This document shows positions 8,202-16,492 of a DNA stretch of 64,000 nucleotides, piece after piece (position 1 is the stretch's first letter; each line of letters starts with the position of its first letter). The notes below the pieces were generated by a model. It was not told the origin of the DNA. It was given only the letters and a program-made list of their open reading frames with translations, and did no database searches. Origin of the DNA: CANMXU01 sp052030545 (lineage in GTDB: Bacteria; Pseudomonadota; Gammaproteobacteria; Enterobacterales; Alteromonadaceae); the NCBI RefSeq assembly GCF_052030545.1, contig NZ_JBPDIH010000007.1:124001-188000 (forward strand), written 5' to 3'. Both the position numbers and the translations under genes were made by a program.

Positions 8202-8260
8202 AAAATTATTGGCTAGCAATTAAATCACTAGTAATTAACGTGTTAGCCAATATAATTTTA
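8202..8260. other. imperfect long inverted repeat between anSME and moxR
   Basis: AAAATTATTGGCTA (8202-8215) pairs with TAGCCAATATAATTTT (from 8244) with a two-base bulge; the arms are about 28 bases apart. It is followed by TATTC and not a clean T run. It may be a weak terminator or mRNA-processing hairpin separating the maturase from the moxR operon. Confidence 0.45.
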
Positions 8261-8296
8261 TTCACTAAATAATTTTGTTAAAGAGTAGAGTGGTAA

Positions 8297-9292
8297 ATGA
8301 ATTCATCACAACAAGCCATTGCGCAATTAATTCAGCAAGTTGAAAGCTCTGTCGTTGGACAAAGCCATGTGGTTAAAGCTTTAGTATTAGGCTTATTAAC
8401 CAATGGTCATGTTTTACTTGAAGGTTTACCTGGTACCGCGAAAACGCGTTCGGTTAAAGCGCTTGCTCAAGCCTTACAAACTGACTTTGGCCGTGTGCAA
8501 TTTACGCCTGATTTATTACCGTCAGATGTTACCGGCACTGAAATTTATCAAGAACTTGACGGCAAGCCTGAATTGCATTTTCAACAAGGGCCAATTTTTA
8601 ATAATATTATTTTAGCGGATGAAATTAACCGTGCGCCTGCAAAAGTACAAGCTGCGTTACTTGAAGCCATGGCTGAAGGCACAGTAACCGTTGGCGATAA
8701 AAGCCACATTCTACCGCGTTTATTCATGGTATTAGCCACGCAAAACCCCATAGAGCAAGAAGGTACTTATCCGTTACCTGAAGCGCAAATGGACCGTTTC
8801 ATGTTAAAGGTTGCTGTAGATTACCCTGACGATCAAGCCGAGCAAGATATTATTCGCTTAGTACGCGCTGAAGAAAATGCTGAAAATAATGCTTCAGATG
8901 AGCAAAAAGAAACTCAACAGCCTGTAACTATTGATCCTGAAAATATTTATACAGCACGTGCTGAAGTGTCAAAAATTGAAGTATCAGAGCTTGTTGAAAA
9001 ATATATGGTTGCCCTAGTCATGGCGACACGTAAACCGGAACGTTACCCGAATGCTAATTTGTCAAAATGGATTGCGGTTGGTAGTAGTCCGCGTGCAAGT
9101 TTAGCCCTTGATAAATGCGCACGTGCTCACGCTTGGCTTGCTGGTCGAGACCATGTATTACCTGATGATGTGCGTGCTATTGCCGATATGGTATTTACCC
9201 ATAGATTAATCCTTTCTTATGACGCATTAGCTGATGGCGTAAGTCAACGAGATGTCGTCACAGAATTACTTGATCATGTAGAAGTTGGTTAA
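8297..9292 (+). CDS. MoxR-family AAA+ ATPase
   Basis: The 331-residue protein carries the MoxR AAA+ core: Walker A GLPGTAKT (residues 43-50), Walker B ILADEINRAPAKVQAALLEAM, sensor region ATQNPIEQEGTYPLPEAQMDRF, and the C-terminal lid with SPRASLAL. MoxR ATPases act as chaperones, often with a von Willebrand factor A (VWA) protein that brings the client. Here it heads a run of DUF58, DUF4381, two VWA proteins and BatD, which is the standard MoxR/Bat arrangement. The acidic insert near residues 194-215 is poorly conserved. The client is unknown; the sulfatase/maturase genes directly upstream are the only local hint. Confidence 0.92.
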   Translation: MNSSQQAIAQLIQQVESSVVGQSHVVKALVLGLLTNGHVLLEGLPGTAKTRSVKALAQALQTDFGRVQFTPDLLPSDVTGTEIYQELDGKPELHFQQGPIFNNIILADEINRAPAKVQAALLEAMAEGTVTVGDKSHILPRLFMVLATQNPIEQEGTYPLPEAQMDRFMLKVAVDYPDDQAEQDIIRLVRAEENAENNASDEQKETQQPVTIDPENIYTARAEVSKIEVSELVEKYMVALVMATRKPERYPNANLSKWIAVGSSPRASLALDKCARAHAWLAGRDHVLPDDVRAIADMVFTHRLILSYDALADGVSQRDVVTELLDHVEVG

Positions 9293-9306
9293 GGGGTTAA
9301 TGGGCA

Positions 9307-10251
9307 GTGGGAGAAACGGCAAAGTTTGATGCTCGAATTTACTGCAACTATTCGCAGTTAATGCGCCTACAGGCACAGGGCGAGCGCATGCAAGGGATGA
9401 ATAAACCATCCGGCAGCATAATGTCAGGTCGCCATGTCGCTAACTTTCGAGGTCGAGGTTTAAACTTTGAGGAGTTACGTCACTACCAATTGGGCGATGA
9501 CATTCGTAATGTTGACTGGAAAACAACCTTTCGTATGGGCAAACCGTACGTGCGCAGTTACAGTGAAGAAAAAGACCAAAACGTTATTATCTGCGTAGAT
9601 CAGCGCAGTAAAATGTTTTTTTCCTCTGTTGAGGTGATGAAGTCGGTGGTTGCCGCTGAAATTGCCGCAGTACTTGCGTGGCGAGTTTTAAAAGACAGTG
9701 ATCGTTTAGGTTGGTTTATTGCCAGTTCCGATAAAATCACCTCGAGCAAATCATCGCGTTCTAAGCACCAATTATTGGCAAACCTTAAACAGTTAAGTGA
9801 AGCCAACCAAGCTTTAAACGTAAAAAGTAGTGATGCTGACAATGTCAGCTTTAATGATTTATTACAATCGATCAGCCGCTTAAAACCTCGTGCTTCCACC
9901 CTAGTGATCATTAGTGATTGGGCCGATTGCAATGAAGATGATATTAAGTGTTTGAAACACTTACAAGGGCATAACAATGTCTTGAGTTTAATGGTGACTG
10001 ATCCGTTTGAACAAGCGATCCCGAAAAACTTGCAAAGCAAACCTTGGGTAATGGGCGATGGTACACACCAATTGCAGCTCGACTCACACCATAAAATTAA
10101 TAAAACGAACCAGCAGCTTATCGAGCAGCATCAGCAAAAACAGTTTCAGTTAACGCGTTTGATGGCAATGCAACATTTACCTTTAATTGAATTGAACACC
10201 TCTGGCGATCATATTGCGCAATTTATTCGCGCCTTAGGGGGTAAGAAATAA
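9307..10251 (+). CDS. DUF58 domain-containing protein
   Basis: The start is the GTG at 9307, with AAGGGG about 10 bases upstream; no better ATG exists in frame. The 314-residue product has the DUF58 signature (GRGLNFEELRHYQLGDDIRNVDWKTTFRMGKPYVR, quoted in parts: residues about 50-84 hold DDIRNVDW) and a VWA-like core from residue 90 (NVIICVDQRSKM). DUF58 proteins accompany MoxR ATPases and are thought to work in the same chaperone assembly at the membrane. The stop overlaps the next start (TAATG). No transmembrane segment is evident, unlike many larger DUF58 proteins. Confidence 0.88.
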   Translation: MGETAKFDARIYCNYSQLMRLQAQGERMQGMNKPSGSIMSGRHVANFRGRGLNFEELRHYQLGDDIRNVDWKTTFRMGKPYVRSYSEEKDQNVIICVDQRSKMFFSSVEVMKSVVAAEIAAVLAWRVLKDSDRLGWFIASSDKITSSKSSRSKHQLLANLKQLSEANQALNVKSSDADNVSFNDLLQSISRLKPRASTLVIISDWADCNEDDIKCLKHLQGHNNVLSLMVTDPFEQAIPKNLQSKPWVMGDGTHQLQLDSHHKINKTNQQLIEQHQQKQFQLTRLMAMQHLPLIELNTSGDHIAQFIRALGGKK

Positions 10252-10754
10252 TGGAACACAAACCACCAAGTTCCTATCTATTAAAAGATTTTTTTGATGT
10301 TACCGTACCCGAATCTGTCAGTTGGTTACCACAAACCATGGGTTGGAAGATTTTACTGGTAGCTCTTTTATGCGGGCTTGGTTACGTCATCTATCAACGT
10401 TTTTTGCTCTGGCGAAAAAATAAATACCGCCGTGATGCCATATCAGCTATTGGTCAGCTTGATAGCAGTTTACAAAATGCAAGCAACGAATTATTTTCAA
10501 TTATGAAAAAAGCACTGGTGCAAATAAATTCATTGCATGCGCCACTTTTTGGTCGTGACTTTTTGCTTTGTTTAGATCAATACCAAGCAACTAATGCGCA
10601 AGTGGGCGAACTTAACTTTAGCTCTTCCTTGGGTGAACATTGGTTAGACTCGTTACTCGTTTCTTCAATTACCTTAACGCCAGAGCAAAACCAGCAACTT
10701 ACACAACTTTGCCTTACCTGGCTTGAAAGCCATCAAGTAAGGAGCGAGCAATAA
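10251..10754 (+). CDS. DUF4381 membrane protein of the MoxR/Bat operon
   Basis: This 167-residue protein has a single transmembrane helix (about residues 31-52, ILLVALLCGLGYVIYQRFL) followed by a helical cytoplasmic part. The N-terminal segment LKDFFDVTVPESVSWLPQTMGWK resembles the DUF4381 start, a small family found between DUF58 and VWA genes in gammaproteobacterial MoxR operons. It overlaps its neighbours by one base at both ends, showing tight translational coupling. Its function is unknown; by position it may tether the MoxR/DUF58 complex to the membrane. Confidence 0.75.
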   Translation: MEHKPPSSYLLKDFFDVTVPESVSWLPQTMGWKILLVALLCGLGYVIYQRFLLWRKNKYRRDAISAIGQLDSSLQNASNELFSIMKKALVQINSLHAPLFGRDFLLCLDQYQATNAQVGELNFSSSLGEHWLDSLLVSSITLTPEQNQQLTQLCLTWLESHQVRSEQ

Positions 10755-11770
10755 TGTCGATGAATATTGAATTTACGTATCCGTTATTTTTTTTATTGCT
10801 GCCGCTACCTATATTGATCCACAAATTTGTACCAGCATATAAAAGCAAACGCAGTGCGATTAAAGTCCCGTTCTTTTCTGCCGTTTTAGAAGCGTTAGGG
10901 GAAGTACCAACAGAAGGTGCTAGCCAACTTAAACGTGCATGGTGGCAGCAAGCAACGCTATTAATTTCTTGGTTATTATTGGTTACGGCCTTAGCAAAAC
11001 CGACCATTTTAGGTGAAGTGCAAAAACGTGAGCGATATGGTCACGACATCATGGTGGTGGTTGATTTGTCAGGTTCAATGAGCGAGGAAGACTTTACCAC
11101 CTTAGATGGCAAAAAAAGTAGCCGATTAGCTGCAGCGAAACAAGTATTGGCAGAGTTTCTTAAAACCCGTGAAGGGGATCGTTTAGGGCTTATTTTATTT
11201 GGTGATGCCGCGTTTGTGCAAACTCCGTTTACCCCCGATCAAGATGTTTGGTTAAATTTACTGAATCAAACTGAAGTTGCTATGGCCGGACAAAGTACCC
11301 ACTTAGGTGATGCAATTGGTCTTGCGATCAAAACCTTTGAAAAGGGCACGCAAGATAAAGCTAAAGAAAAACTGATGATCGTATTAACCGACGGTAACGA
11401 TACCGGCAGCTTTATTGAGCCGGTTGATGCCGCCAAAATTGCTTCAGTAAAAGGCATTCGCATTCATATGATCGCAATGGGCGACCCAAATACTGTCGGC
11501 GAACAAGCCATGGATATGAATACCATTAATCAAATAGCCCAAGAAGCTGACGGTAAGGCGTTTGAAGCGATTAATAACGATCAGCTGGCGCAAGCGTATG
11601 CACAAATTAGCTCGCTTGAACCGCTTTTATATGAAAGTAATTCTTACCGTCCGAAAGAGTCTATCCATCATTTTCCTGTGTTAATTGTTGTGATAATGCA
11701 TTTAGCGGCTTTTTCTGCTGCTGTATATAAACGTCGTAAAGCGATGGCAAATAAGTTAACGGAGGTGTAG
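10754..11770 (+). CDS. BatA-like von Willebrand factor A membrane protein
   Basis: The 338-residue product has two N-terminal membrane segments (about residues 8-24 and 68-84), a VWA domain with an intact metal-ion-dependent adhesion site (VVDLSGSMSEED near residue 100, later T and D in QSTHLGDA and VLTDGND), and a C-terminal transmembrane helix (about 306-325). This is the BatA/Aerotolerance-operon layout. VWA domains bind a partner through a bound metal ion and may present clients to the MoxR ATPase. The ATG overlaps the upstream stop by one base. It lies two bases before the second VWA gene. Confidence 0.88.
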   Translation: MSMNIEFTYPLFFLLLPLPILIHKFVPAYKSKRSAIKVPFFSAVLEALGEVPTEGASQLKRAWWQQATLLISWLLLVTALAKPTILGEVQKRERYGHDIMVVVDLSGSMSEEDFTTLDGKKSSRLAAAKQVLAEFLKTREGDRLGLILFGDAAFVQTPFTPDQDVWLNLLNQTEVAMAGQSTHLGDAIGLAIKTFEKGTQDKAKEKLMIVLTDGNDTGSFIEPVDAAKIASVKGIRIHMIAMGDPNTVGEQAMDMNTINQIAQEADGKAFEAINNDQLAQAYAQISSLEPLLYESNSYRPKESIHHFPVLIVVIMHLAAFSAAVYKRRKAMANKLTEV

Positions 11771-11772
11771 TT

Positions 11773-13431
11773 GTGGAATTACCGTTATGGATCAGTCAAT
11801 TTCATTTTATTCGCCCGTTGATGCTTTTGCTGTTAGTACCACTTGCTTGGTTAATTTATTTACGCTGGCAAGAAGCGTCAGAGTCAGATATTAGTGCCAA
11901 TTTACCTGCGCATTTACGTGACGCATTAACAATTAATGAACAAGGCTGGCGTAAACAATTGCCGCTTAAATTGCTTACCTTAATTGTTATTTTAGGTGTT
12001 GTAATCACAGCAGGACCAACATGGCAGCGCGAAGCTTCTCCTTTTGGTGAAGATAAAGCGGCGATGGTGATCGTGCTTGATAATAGCGATTCGATGTTAG
12101 AAACCGATTTAGCGCCTAGTCGTATTGAGCGGGTAAAACATAAAATTGAAGAACTGCTTGAACTAAAAAGTGGCGGTAAAAATAGCTTAGTTGTCTTTGC
12201 CGGTAGTGCTCACACAGCCATGCCTGCAACACAAGACAGCGCAGTATTTACGCCATTTCTTGCTGCCATTGAGCCTAGCATTATGCCAAGAAAAGGTAAG
12301 CTCGCCCAAACGGCTCTGCCGTTAATTGACCAGCAGCTCGACAATGTGGCTGGCAGTAGCGTGTTATTTATCTCTGATGGCATAAGCCCAGAGGCGCTTA
12401 GCGAATATGAACAGTTTTTTGCCCAACGCCCTTATCAACTGGTTATTTTAGCGGCGGGTAATGAAGATGTTGTTTCACAGCGACCTGTTGATATCGACTC
12501 ATTAAAAGCACTTGCCAGCGCAACCAATGGTAAGTTAATTGAGGTCACTGTTGATAATCGTGATGTACACAAACTCAATAGTGCCATTGAAAAGCAAATG
12601 CAACTAACAGGCGAGTCTGCCATGCCATGGCAAGATATGGGCTATATGCTTTTATTCCCAAGTTGCATACTACTGTTGTTTTGGTTCAGAAAAGGTTGGT
12701 TAGTGCAATGGTGTTTTGTTGGCGCTTTACTTTTACCGAGTATGACACCCATTGACGTTATGGCAGCGTCAACGTATTACAGAGCTGAGCAAGAAGTGGT
12801 GGTTAAAGAAGTGACAACTTTTGATAAAGCCTATCAGTTTTGGCTTGATTTATGGTTAACACCCGATCAGCAAGCGCAACGTTTATTTGAACAAGGTGAT
12901 TATCTTGGGGCTGCAAAAAAATATACTGATCCAATGCAAAAAGGAAAAGCGTATTACTACGGCGCAGAATATACCATTGCCCATAGCTACTTTATTCAGG
13001 TAGACAGCCAGTTAGGGCAATTTTATACCGCCTCAGCTTTATCTCGCCAACGGGAATATTTAGCCGCTAGAAAAATGCTGAGCGATCTATTAGCGCAAGA
13101 TACGCTTGATGCGGCATTAAAAGTGAAAGTAGCAAATAATTTTAAGATACTTGATGATCTTATTGGTGAAATTAATCGCTTTAGTAAAAGTCAAAAAAGC
13201 AACCAAGAAGTGACATCATTTGAGTTAGCAGAAGAAGATGCACAAACCGCTGAAGGTGCTGATGAAGAAGTATTTGAGGAGCAAGTTTTAAAACAAAAAA
13301 TTGGTGCTGCTGACTTGATGCAAGACCCACAAATGGTTGAGCAATGGTTTAAGCGAGTGCAAGCCGATCCAAGTCGTTTTTTGGCGTCTAAATTTCAACT
13401 GCAGCTTCGTGCGCAAAATGCGGGTAAATAG
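11773..13431 (+). CDS. BatB/BatC-like VWA plus tetratricopeptide protein
   Basis: Translation starts at a GTG (11773) two bases after the previous stop. The 552-residue protein has N-terminal membrane helices (about 13-27 and 64-82), a VWA domain with DNSDSM (metal site; DxSxS retained), two further hydrophobic segments (about 288-305 and 312-328) and then a periplasmic-type region with tetratricopeptide-like repeats (about 365-465, AQRLFEQGDYLGAAKKY). This is a fusion of the BatB and BatC modules. The tail (about 480-552) is acidic and glutamine-rich. It probably works with BatA and BatD at the cell envelope under the MoxR ATPase. Confidence 0.87.
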   Translation: MELPLWISQFHFIRPLMLLLLVPLAWLIYLRWQEASESDISANLPAHLRDALTINEQGWRKQLPLKLLTLIVILGVVITAGPTWQREASPFGEDKAAMVIVLDNSDSMLETDLAPSRIERVKHKIEELLELKSGGKNSLVVFAGSAHTAMPATQDSAVFTPFLAAIEPSIMPRKGKLAQTALPLIDQQLDNVAGSSVLFISDGISPEALSEYEQFFAQRPYQLVILAAGNEDVVSQRPVDIDSLKALASATNGKLIEVTVDNRDVHKLNSAIEKQMQLTGESAMPWQDMGYMLLFPSCILLLFWFRKGWLVQWCFVGALLLPSMTPIDVMAASTYYRAEQEVVVKEVTTFDKAYQFWLDLWLTPDQQAQRLFEQGDYLGAAKKYTDPMQKGKAYYYGAEYTIAHSYFIQVDSQLGQFYTASALSRQREYLAARKMLSDLLAQDTLDAALKVKVANNFKILDDLIGEINRFSKSQKSNQEVTSFELAEEDAQTAEGADEEVFEEQVLKQKIGAADLMQDPQMVEQWFKRVQADPSRFLASKFQLQLRAQNAGK

Positions 13432-13439
13432 GGGATAAT

Positions 13440-14666
13440 ATGTTGCACAAAATAAACCTCGTCATTATCAGCTTAGTTGTTGTTATCCTTAACGGACTTT
13501 TCTCGCCTGCGCATGCAAACAGCAACGACCTAGATTTGACTCGCCAAGGCGATGTTACCTTAACTGCGTGGATTGGGCTTGAACCACAAGAAGCTATGCA
13601 AAGTTACAGCGTTAAAGAGCAAGTTATTTTAACGTTAGAGGTAGCAACCCCAAGGCGTTTTAGTGAGGGCACAAGAATTAGTTTGGTTGATGTGCCGAAT
13701 GTGTTGATAAAACAGCGCAATCAAATGGCGATGAACTATACCGAACGTGTAAAAAACACCACTTGGTCTATTCAGCGCTGGGAACTGGTGATGTACCCAT
13801 TAGCGTCAGGAAAAATTACCCTGCCAGAGTTTCCGGTGCATGCTCAAGTTATCGACAAAAATGGCAAGCCGTTAGACGTTACCTTATTTACTAAACCTCT
13901 ATCTTTTAATGCCCACCTGCCCAGTGGCCAGTTAACTGAGGGGAAAAAATGGCTTGCGGCAAAGTCGTTAGCCGTAGAGCAAGAATGGCAGTTCTCGAGC
14001 GAAAAGCTCAAAGTAGGTGATGCGGTAACTCGTACCATAACCATGGATGCCAGCGACGCGATTTCGGTGTTATTACCGGAGTTAATGACCGAAAAAATAG
14101 ATGATAATTATCAACGCTATAATAAACCAGTACGCTTTATTGATAGCGCAAACCGCGGTGAGTATAAAGCGAAGAAAACCGAAGAAAGTGTTTATATTTT
14201 ACAAGAAGGTGGCTCAGTAACCTTACCAGAGCTGAGTATTTCATTCTGGAATACTGAATCAGAAACCTTAGAAACGATAACCTTAGAAGGACAAACACTT
14301 GCGGTAGCGCATACCTTCAGTTCGCTAGTGAAAACCTATTGGCAACAAGCGGTTGTCATTTTTCTTACTATAGCTGGAATACTTGCCAGTATTTATGCGA
14401 TTAAACGTTATTATAAAACGCGACCATTACCGCCGATTATTATTTTGTTGGCGACACTGAAAAGTAAGAAATGGAACGTAGCGCGCACCTTGTTGTATCG
14501 TCATAACCGTATGGTTACTGGCAGCATGCAACTTATCAATGACGAGCAGGCGCTGGCTGAGCAAGCCCAGAAAGTTGAGCTGCAAATGGGCAAAGAGAAA
14601 ACATCGCTGTTTTTATCTATTTGGTTTCAAATTAAGAAAATAGGCCGTTCGCGGATAATTAGCTAA
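13440..14666 (+). CDS. BatD-like oxygen-tolerance protein
   Basis: The 408-residue protein has a signal peptide (hydrophobic residues 7-24, cut near AHAN), an Ig-like beta-rich periplasmic region (QVILTLEVATPRRF and similar strands) and a late transmembrane helix (about 304-325), followed by a basic cytoplasmic tail. This matches the BatD/DUF7939 family that closes MoxR/Bat operons. Bat proteins were named after Bacteroides aerotolerance, but their molecular job is still open. The gene starts eight bases after the previous stop. A set of short tandem repeats begins right after its stop codon. Confidence 0.85.
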   Translation: MLHKINLVIISLVVVILNGLFSPAHANSNDLDLTRQGDVTLTAWIGLEPQEAMQSYSVKEQVILTLEVATPRRFSEGTRISLVDVPNVLIKQRNQMAMNYTERVKNTTWSIQRWELVMYPLASGKITLPEFPVHAQVIDKNGKPLDVTLFTKPLSFNAHLPSGQLTEGKKWLAAKSLAVEQEWQFSSEKLKVGDAVTRTITMDASDAISVLLPELMTEKIDDNYQRYNKPVRFIDSANRGEYKAKKTEESVYILQEGGSVTLPELSISFWNTESETLETITLEGQTLAVAHTFSSLVKTYWQQAVVIFLTIAGILASIYAIKRYYKTRPLPPIIILLATLKSKKWNVARTLLYRHNRMVTGSMQLINDEQALAEQAQKVELQMGKEKTSLFLSIWFQIKKIGRSRIIS

Positions 14667-14672
14667 AAGGAA

Positions 14673-14798
14673 AAAGCTACAAACAGGAAGTTAAAAGTGG
14701 AAAGCTACAAGCGGGAAGTTAAAAGTGGAAAGCTACAAGTTAAAAGCTTCAAGCTTAAGACTTATAGCTTCAAACTTGTGACTTACAGCTTACAGCTG
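14673..14798. repeat. tandem and degenerate AAGCTACAAG-type repeats between batD and the ferredoxin gene
   Basis: Two 28-bp units (14673-14700 and 14701-14728) match at 26 of 28 positions (AAAGCTACAA, then GCGGGAAG or ACAGGAAG, then TTAAAAGTGG). A third shortened unit starts at 14729, and further decayed AGCTT/CAAG pieces run to the ferredoxin gene end at 14799. The same family appears at 17721 and 28146. It fills the whole convergent gap, and no terminator-like T run is present. Confidence 0.8.
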
Positions 14799-15047
14799 TT
14801 AGTCACCGTGCATTAGCATAAATTTAGCTAATAAGGTGACTTCATCTTCTTGGTGGTCGGGATCAGGTTTTACGCAATCTATTGGGCATACGCTAACGCA
14901 AGTTGGTTTATCGTAGTGGCCTACACACTCAGTGCACTTTTCAGGATCAATCTCATATATCTCTTCGCCTAAGGCTATCGCTTCATTAGGACATTCAGGA
15001 TCACACATATCGCAGTTGATACACGAGTCTAATATTTTTAATGCCAT
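14799..15047 (-). CDS. yfhL: YfhL-type 2[4Fe-4S] ferredoxin
   Basis: The 82-residue protein contains two four-cysteine sets: CINCDMCDPECP and CTECVGHYDKPTCVSVCPIDC. The eight-residue insert between the second and third cysteines of the second set is the mark of the YfhL/Allochromatium-type low-potential ferredoxins. It carries electrons in the cytoplasm for an unidentified partner. An extended -10 promoter (TGCTATAAT) lies about 65 bases upstream. It shares an orientation with the bacterioferritin genes but is separated from them by a terminator. Confidence 0.9.
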   Translation of the reverse strand: MALKILDSCINCDMCDPECPNEAIALGEEIYEIDPEKCTECVGHYDKPTCVSVCPIDCVKPDPDHQEDEVTLLAKFMLMHGD

Positions 15048-15102
15048 AAGTTTTGTTGTTCCAAGCGATAATTAAGATAAATTGATGTTAGCGAGCTAAA
15101 AT

Positions 15103-15120
15103 CGGGCGCGTATTATAGCA
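15103..15120 (-). promoter_or_regulatory. extended -10 promoter of the ferredoxin gene
   Basis: Read on the minus strand the sequence is TGCTATAATACGCGCCC: a perfect TGnTATAAT extended -10 followed by a GC-rich discriminator. No good -35 is visible. The same 15 bases occur upstream of suhB at 49561-49576. Confidence 0.6.
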
Positions 15121-15190
15121 TAGCCGATGTATGTATAACCAATAGAAAATCTGTTGCATAAACAGGTGGTAAGGGCGTTATAGCAAGTAT

Positions 15191-15225
15191 AAAAAAGGGC
15201 TAGTGATATTTTCACTAACCCTTTG
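15191..15225 (-). terminator. terminator after the bacterioferritin pair
   Basis: On the minus strand AAAGGGTTAGTGA pairs with TCACTAGCCCTTT (one mismatch) and is followed by a T run. It lies 27 bases after the stop of the gene ending at 15253. Confidence 0.8.
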
Positions 15226-15252
15226 AATTTTTTAATTGCAGCGCTGCTATGC

Positions 15253-15720
15253 TTACATTTGCGATTGAATATAATTAGGCAGGCCAATTTTCTCAATCAA
15301 ACCTAAATGTTGCTCAAGCCAATAAATGTGATCGGTTTCGGTATCATTTAACAGTTCTTGCAGGATATCGCGTGAAATATAGTCTTGCTCTTGCTCACAC
15401 ACGGTAATAATGCTGCGTAAACTGTTTGCGACGATATGCTCGGCGGCAAGGTCGTTTTCTAGCATTTCTTTAACATTGCTACCGACGTTAACTGGTTCAC
15501 GAGACACAGTATCGGCTTTACCTTCAAGAAATAAAATACGCTCAATTAACCGTTTGGCGTGATCTAATTCTTCTTCATGTTCATGGTTTAACTGTTCATG
15601 AAGTTTGTTAATACCCCAATCTTCATAAATTTTAGCATGGGCTAAATATTGATCCATAGAGGTTAACTCAAGGGTTAACTGCTTATTTAGCAGGTCAATA
15701 ATTTTTTGTTTACCTTGCAT
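15253..15720 (-). CDS. bacterioferritin subunit with complete ferroxidase site, no heme methionine
   Basis: The 155-residue protein aligns along its whole length with Bfr. The ferroxidase ligands are all present: Glu18, Glu51, His54, Glu94, and Glu128/His131 (shifted by a one-residue insertion relative to E. coli Glu127/His130). The heme ligand Met52 is replaced by leucine. It should therefore oxidise Fe(II) but not hold the inter-subunit heme alone. The partner gene immediately upstream has the opposite set of losses, so a mixed 24-mer is likely. The two genes are one base apart. It stores iron in the cytoplasm, with release through Bfd. Confidence 0.9.
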   Translation of the reverse strand: MQGKQKIIDLLNKQLTLELTSMDQYLAHAKIYEDWGINKLHEQLNHEHEEELDHAKRLIERILFLEGKADTVSREPVNVGSNVKEMLENDLAAEHIVANSLRSIITVCEQEQDYISRDILQELLNDTETDHIYWLEQHLGLIEKIGLPNYIQSQM

Positions 15721-15721
15721 G

Positions 15722-16195
15722 TTATTTCTCCTCCATCATAGATTGTAAGTAATTTTCTAAGCCCGTATTACTGATTAAAGACAGTTGTGTTTCAAGCCAA
15801 TCTAAATGATCTTCTGCGGTATTTAAACGCTCGCGAAGTAACTCTCTGCTAACATAGTCTTGTTCTTGCTCACATAAAGCGACGGCATCGCGTAGTGCGT
15901 CTATTTGCTCTTGTTCGAAGGCTAAATCGCATTGCAGCATTTCTTCGCTGTGCTCGCCTATTTTTAACTTACAAAGCTGTTGTAAATTAGGCAGACCCTC
16001 TAAAAATAAAATGCGTTCAATTAAATCGTCTGCTTGTTTCATGTCTTTAATTGATTTTTTATAAGCTTTTTTATTTAAGCTTTCTAAGCCCCAATTTTTA
16101 AACATGCGGGCGTGTAAAAAGTACTGATTAATCGATGAAAGTTCGAGTGTGAGAATTTGGTTCAGTGTTGAAATAACACGGGCATTGCCTTTCAT
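15722..16195 (-). CDS. bfr: bacterioferritin subunit with heme methionine, degenerate ferroxidase site
   Basis: This 157-residue Bfr keeps Met52, the axial ligand of the inter-subunit heme, and Glu18 and Glu94, but has Asp51, Gln54 and Ala127 in place of the Glu, His and Glu ferroxidase ligands. It should bind heme and the electron donor Bfd, and lack efficient iron oxidation of its own. This resembles the two-subunit bacterioferritins of Neisseria and Magnetospirillum. The gene is first in a two-gene operon with the ferroxidase-competent subunit. A Fur-box-like site lies about 120 bases upstream (16314-16328). The start ATG at 16195 matches the E. coli protein start (MKG). Confidence 0.9.
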   Translation of the reverse strand: MKGNARVISTLNQILTLELSSINQYFLHARMFKNWGLESLNKKAYKKSIKDMKQADDLIERILFLEGLPNLQQLCKLKIGEHSEEMLQCDLAFEQEQIDALRDAVALCEQEQDYVSRELLRERLNTAEDHLDWLETQLSLISNTGLENYLQSMMEEK

Positions 16196-16313
16196 GCGTG
16201 TGTTCCATTATGTGATAAATGTCATGTTAGTATAGAGGCATATTTAAAGGCTGCAAGATTAAATAAACCTAATAAAAACATTGATATAACATCAGTAAAT
16301 AAGTGAGTAGAAA

Positions 16314-16328
16314 TGATAATTATTGCTA
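16314..16328. promoter_or_regulatory. weak Fur-box-like site upstream of the bacterioferritin operon
   Basis: TGATAAT-T-ATTGCTA matches 11 of 14 positions of the 7-1-7 Fur motif (TGATAAT-n-ATTATCA). It lies about 120 bases upstream of the heme-type bfr start. The rest of the 297-bp gap 16196-16492 shows no other clear signal. Confidence 0.45.
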
Positions 16329-16492
16329 TTGCTGTTCATTGCAGTTAGTACGTTGTTTTAACGTGAATCTAAACTGGAATGCAGGTGGTAAACACTGAGT
16401 AAGTGAAAAGTATTAGGTGGTCTTTATTCGCGGTACAAAGTAGTTATTGCTGTTAAAGAAGGAGCAAGATTATGAGTGGAGAGCAGTCGATG

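Noticed and set aside
9600..10040. 146-codon minus-strand ORF inside the DUF58 gene
   Set aside because: Antisense shadow of a well-supported operon gene; composition is serine- and leucine-rich as expected from reverse translation.
14673..14798. CRISPR-like array
   Set aside because: The units are directly adjacent without spacers of constant length, decay quickly, and no cas gene is near; they fit a short tandem repeat family.
15096..15296. 66-codon minus-strand ORF overlapping the end of the bacterioferritin gene
   Set aside because: It covers the terminator and the ferredoxin promoter and has no recognisable domain.
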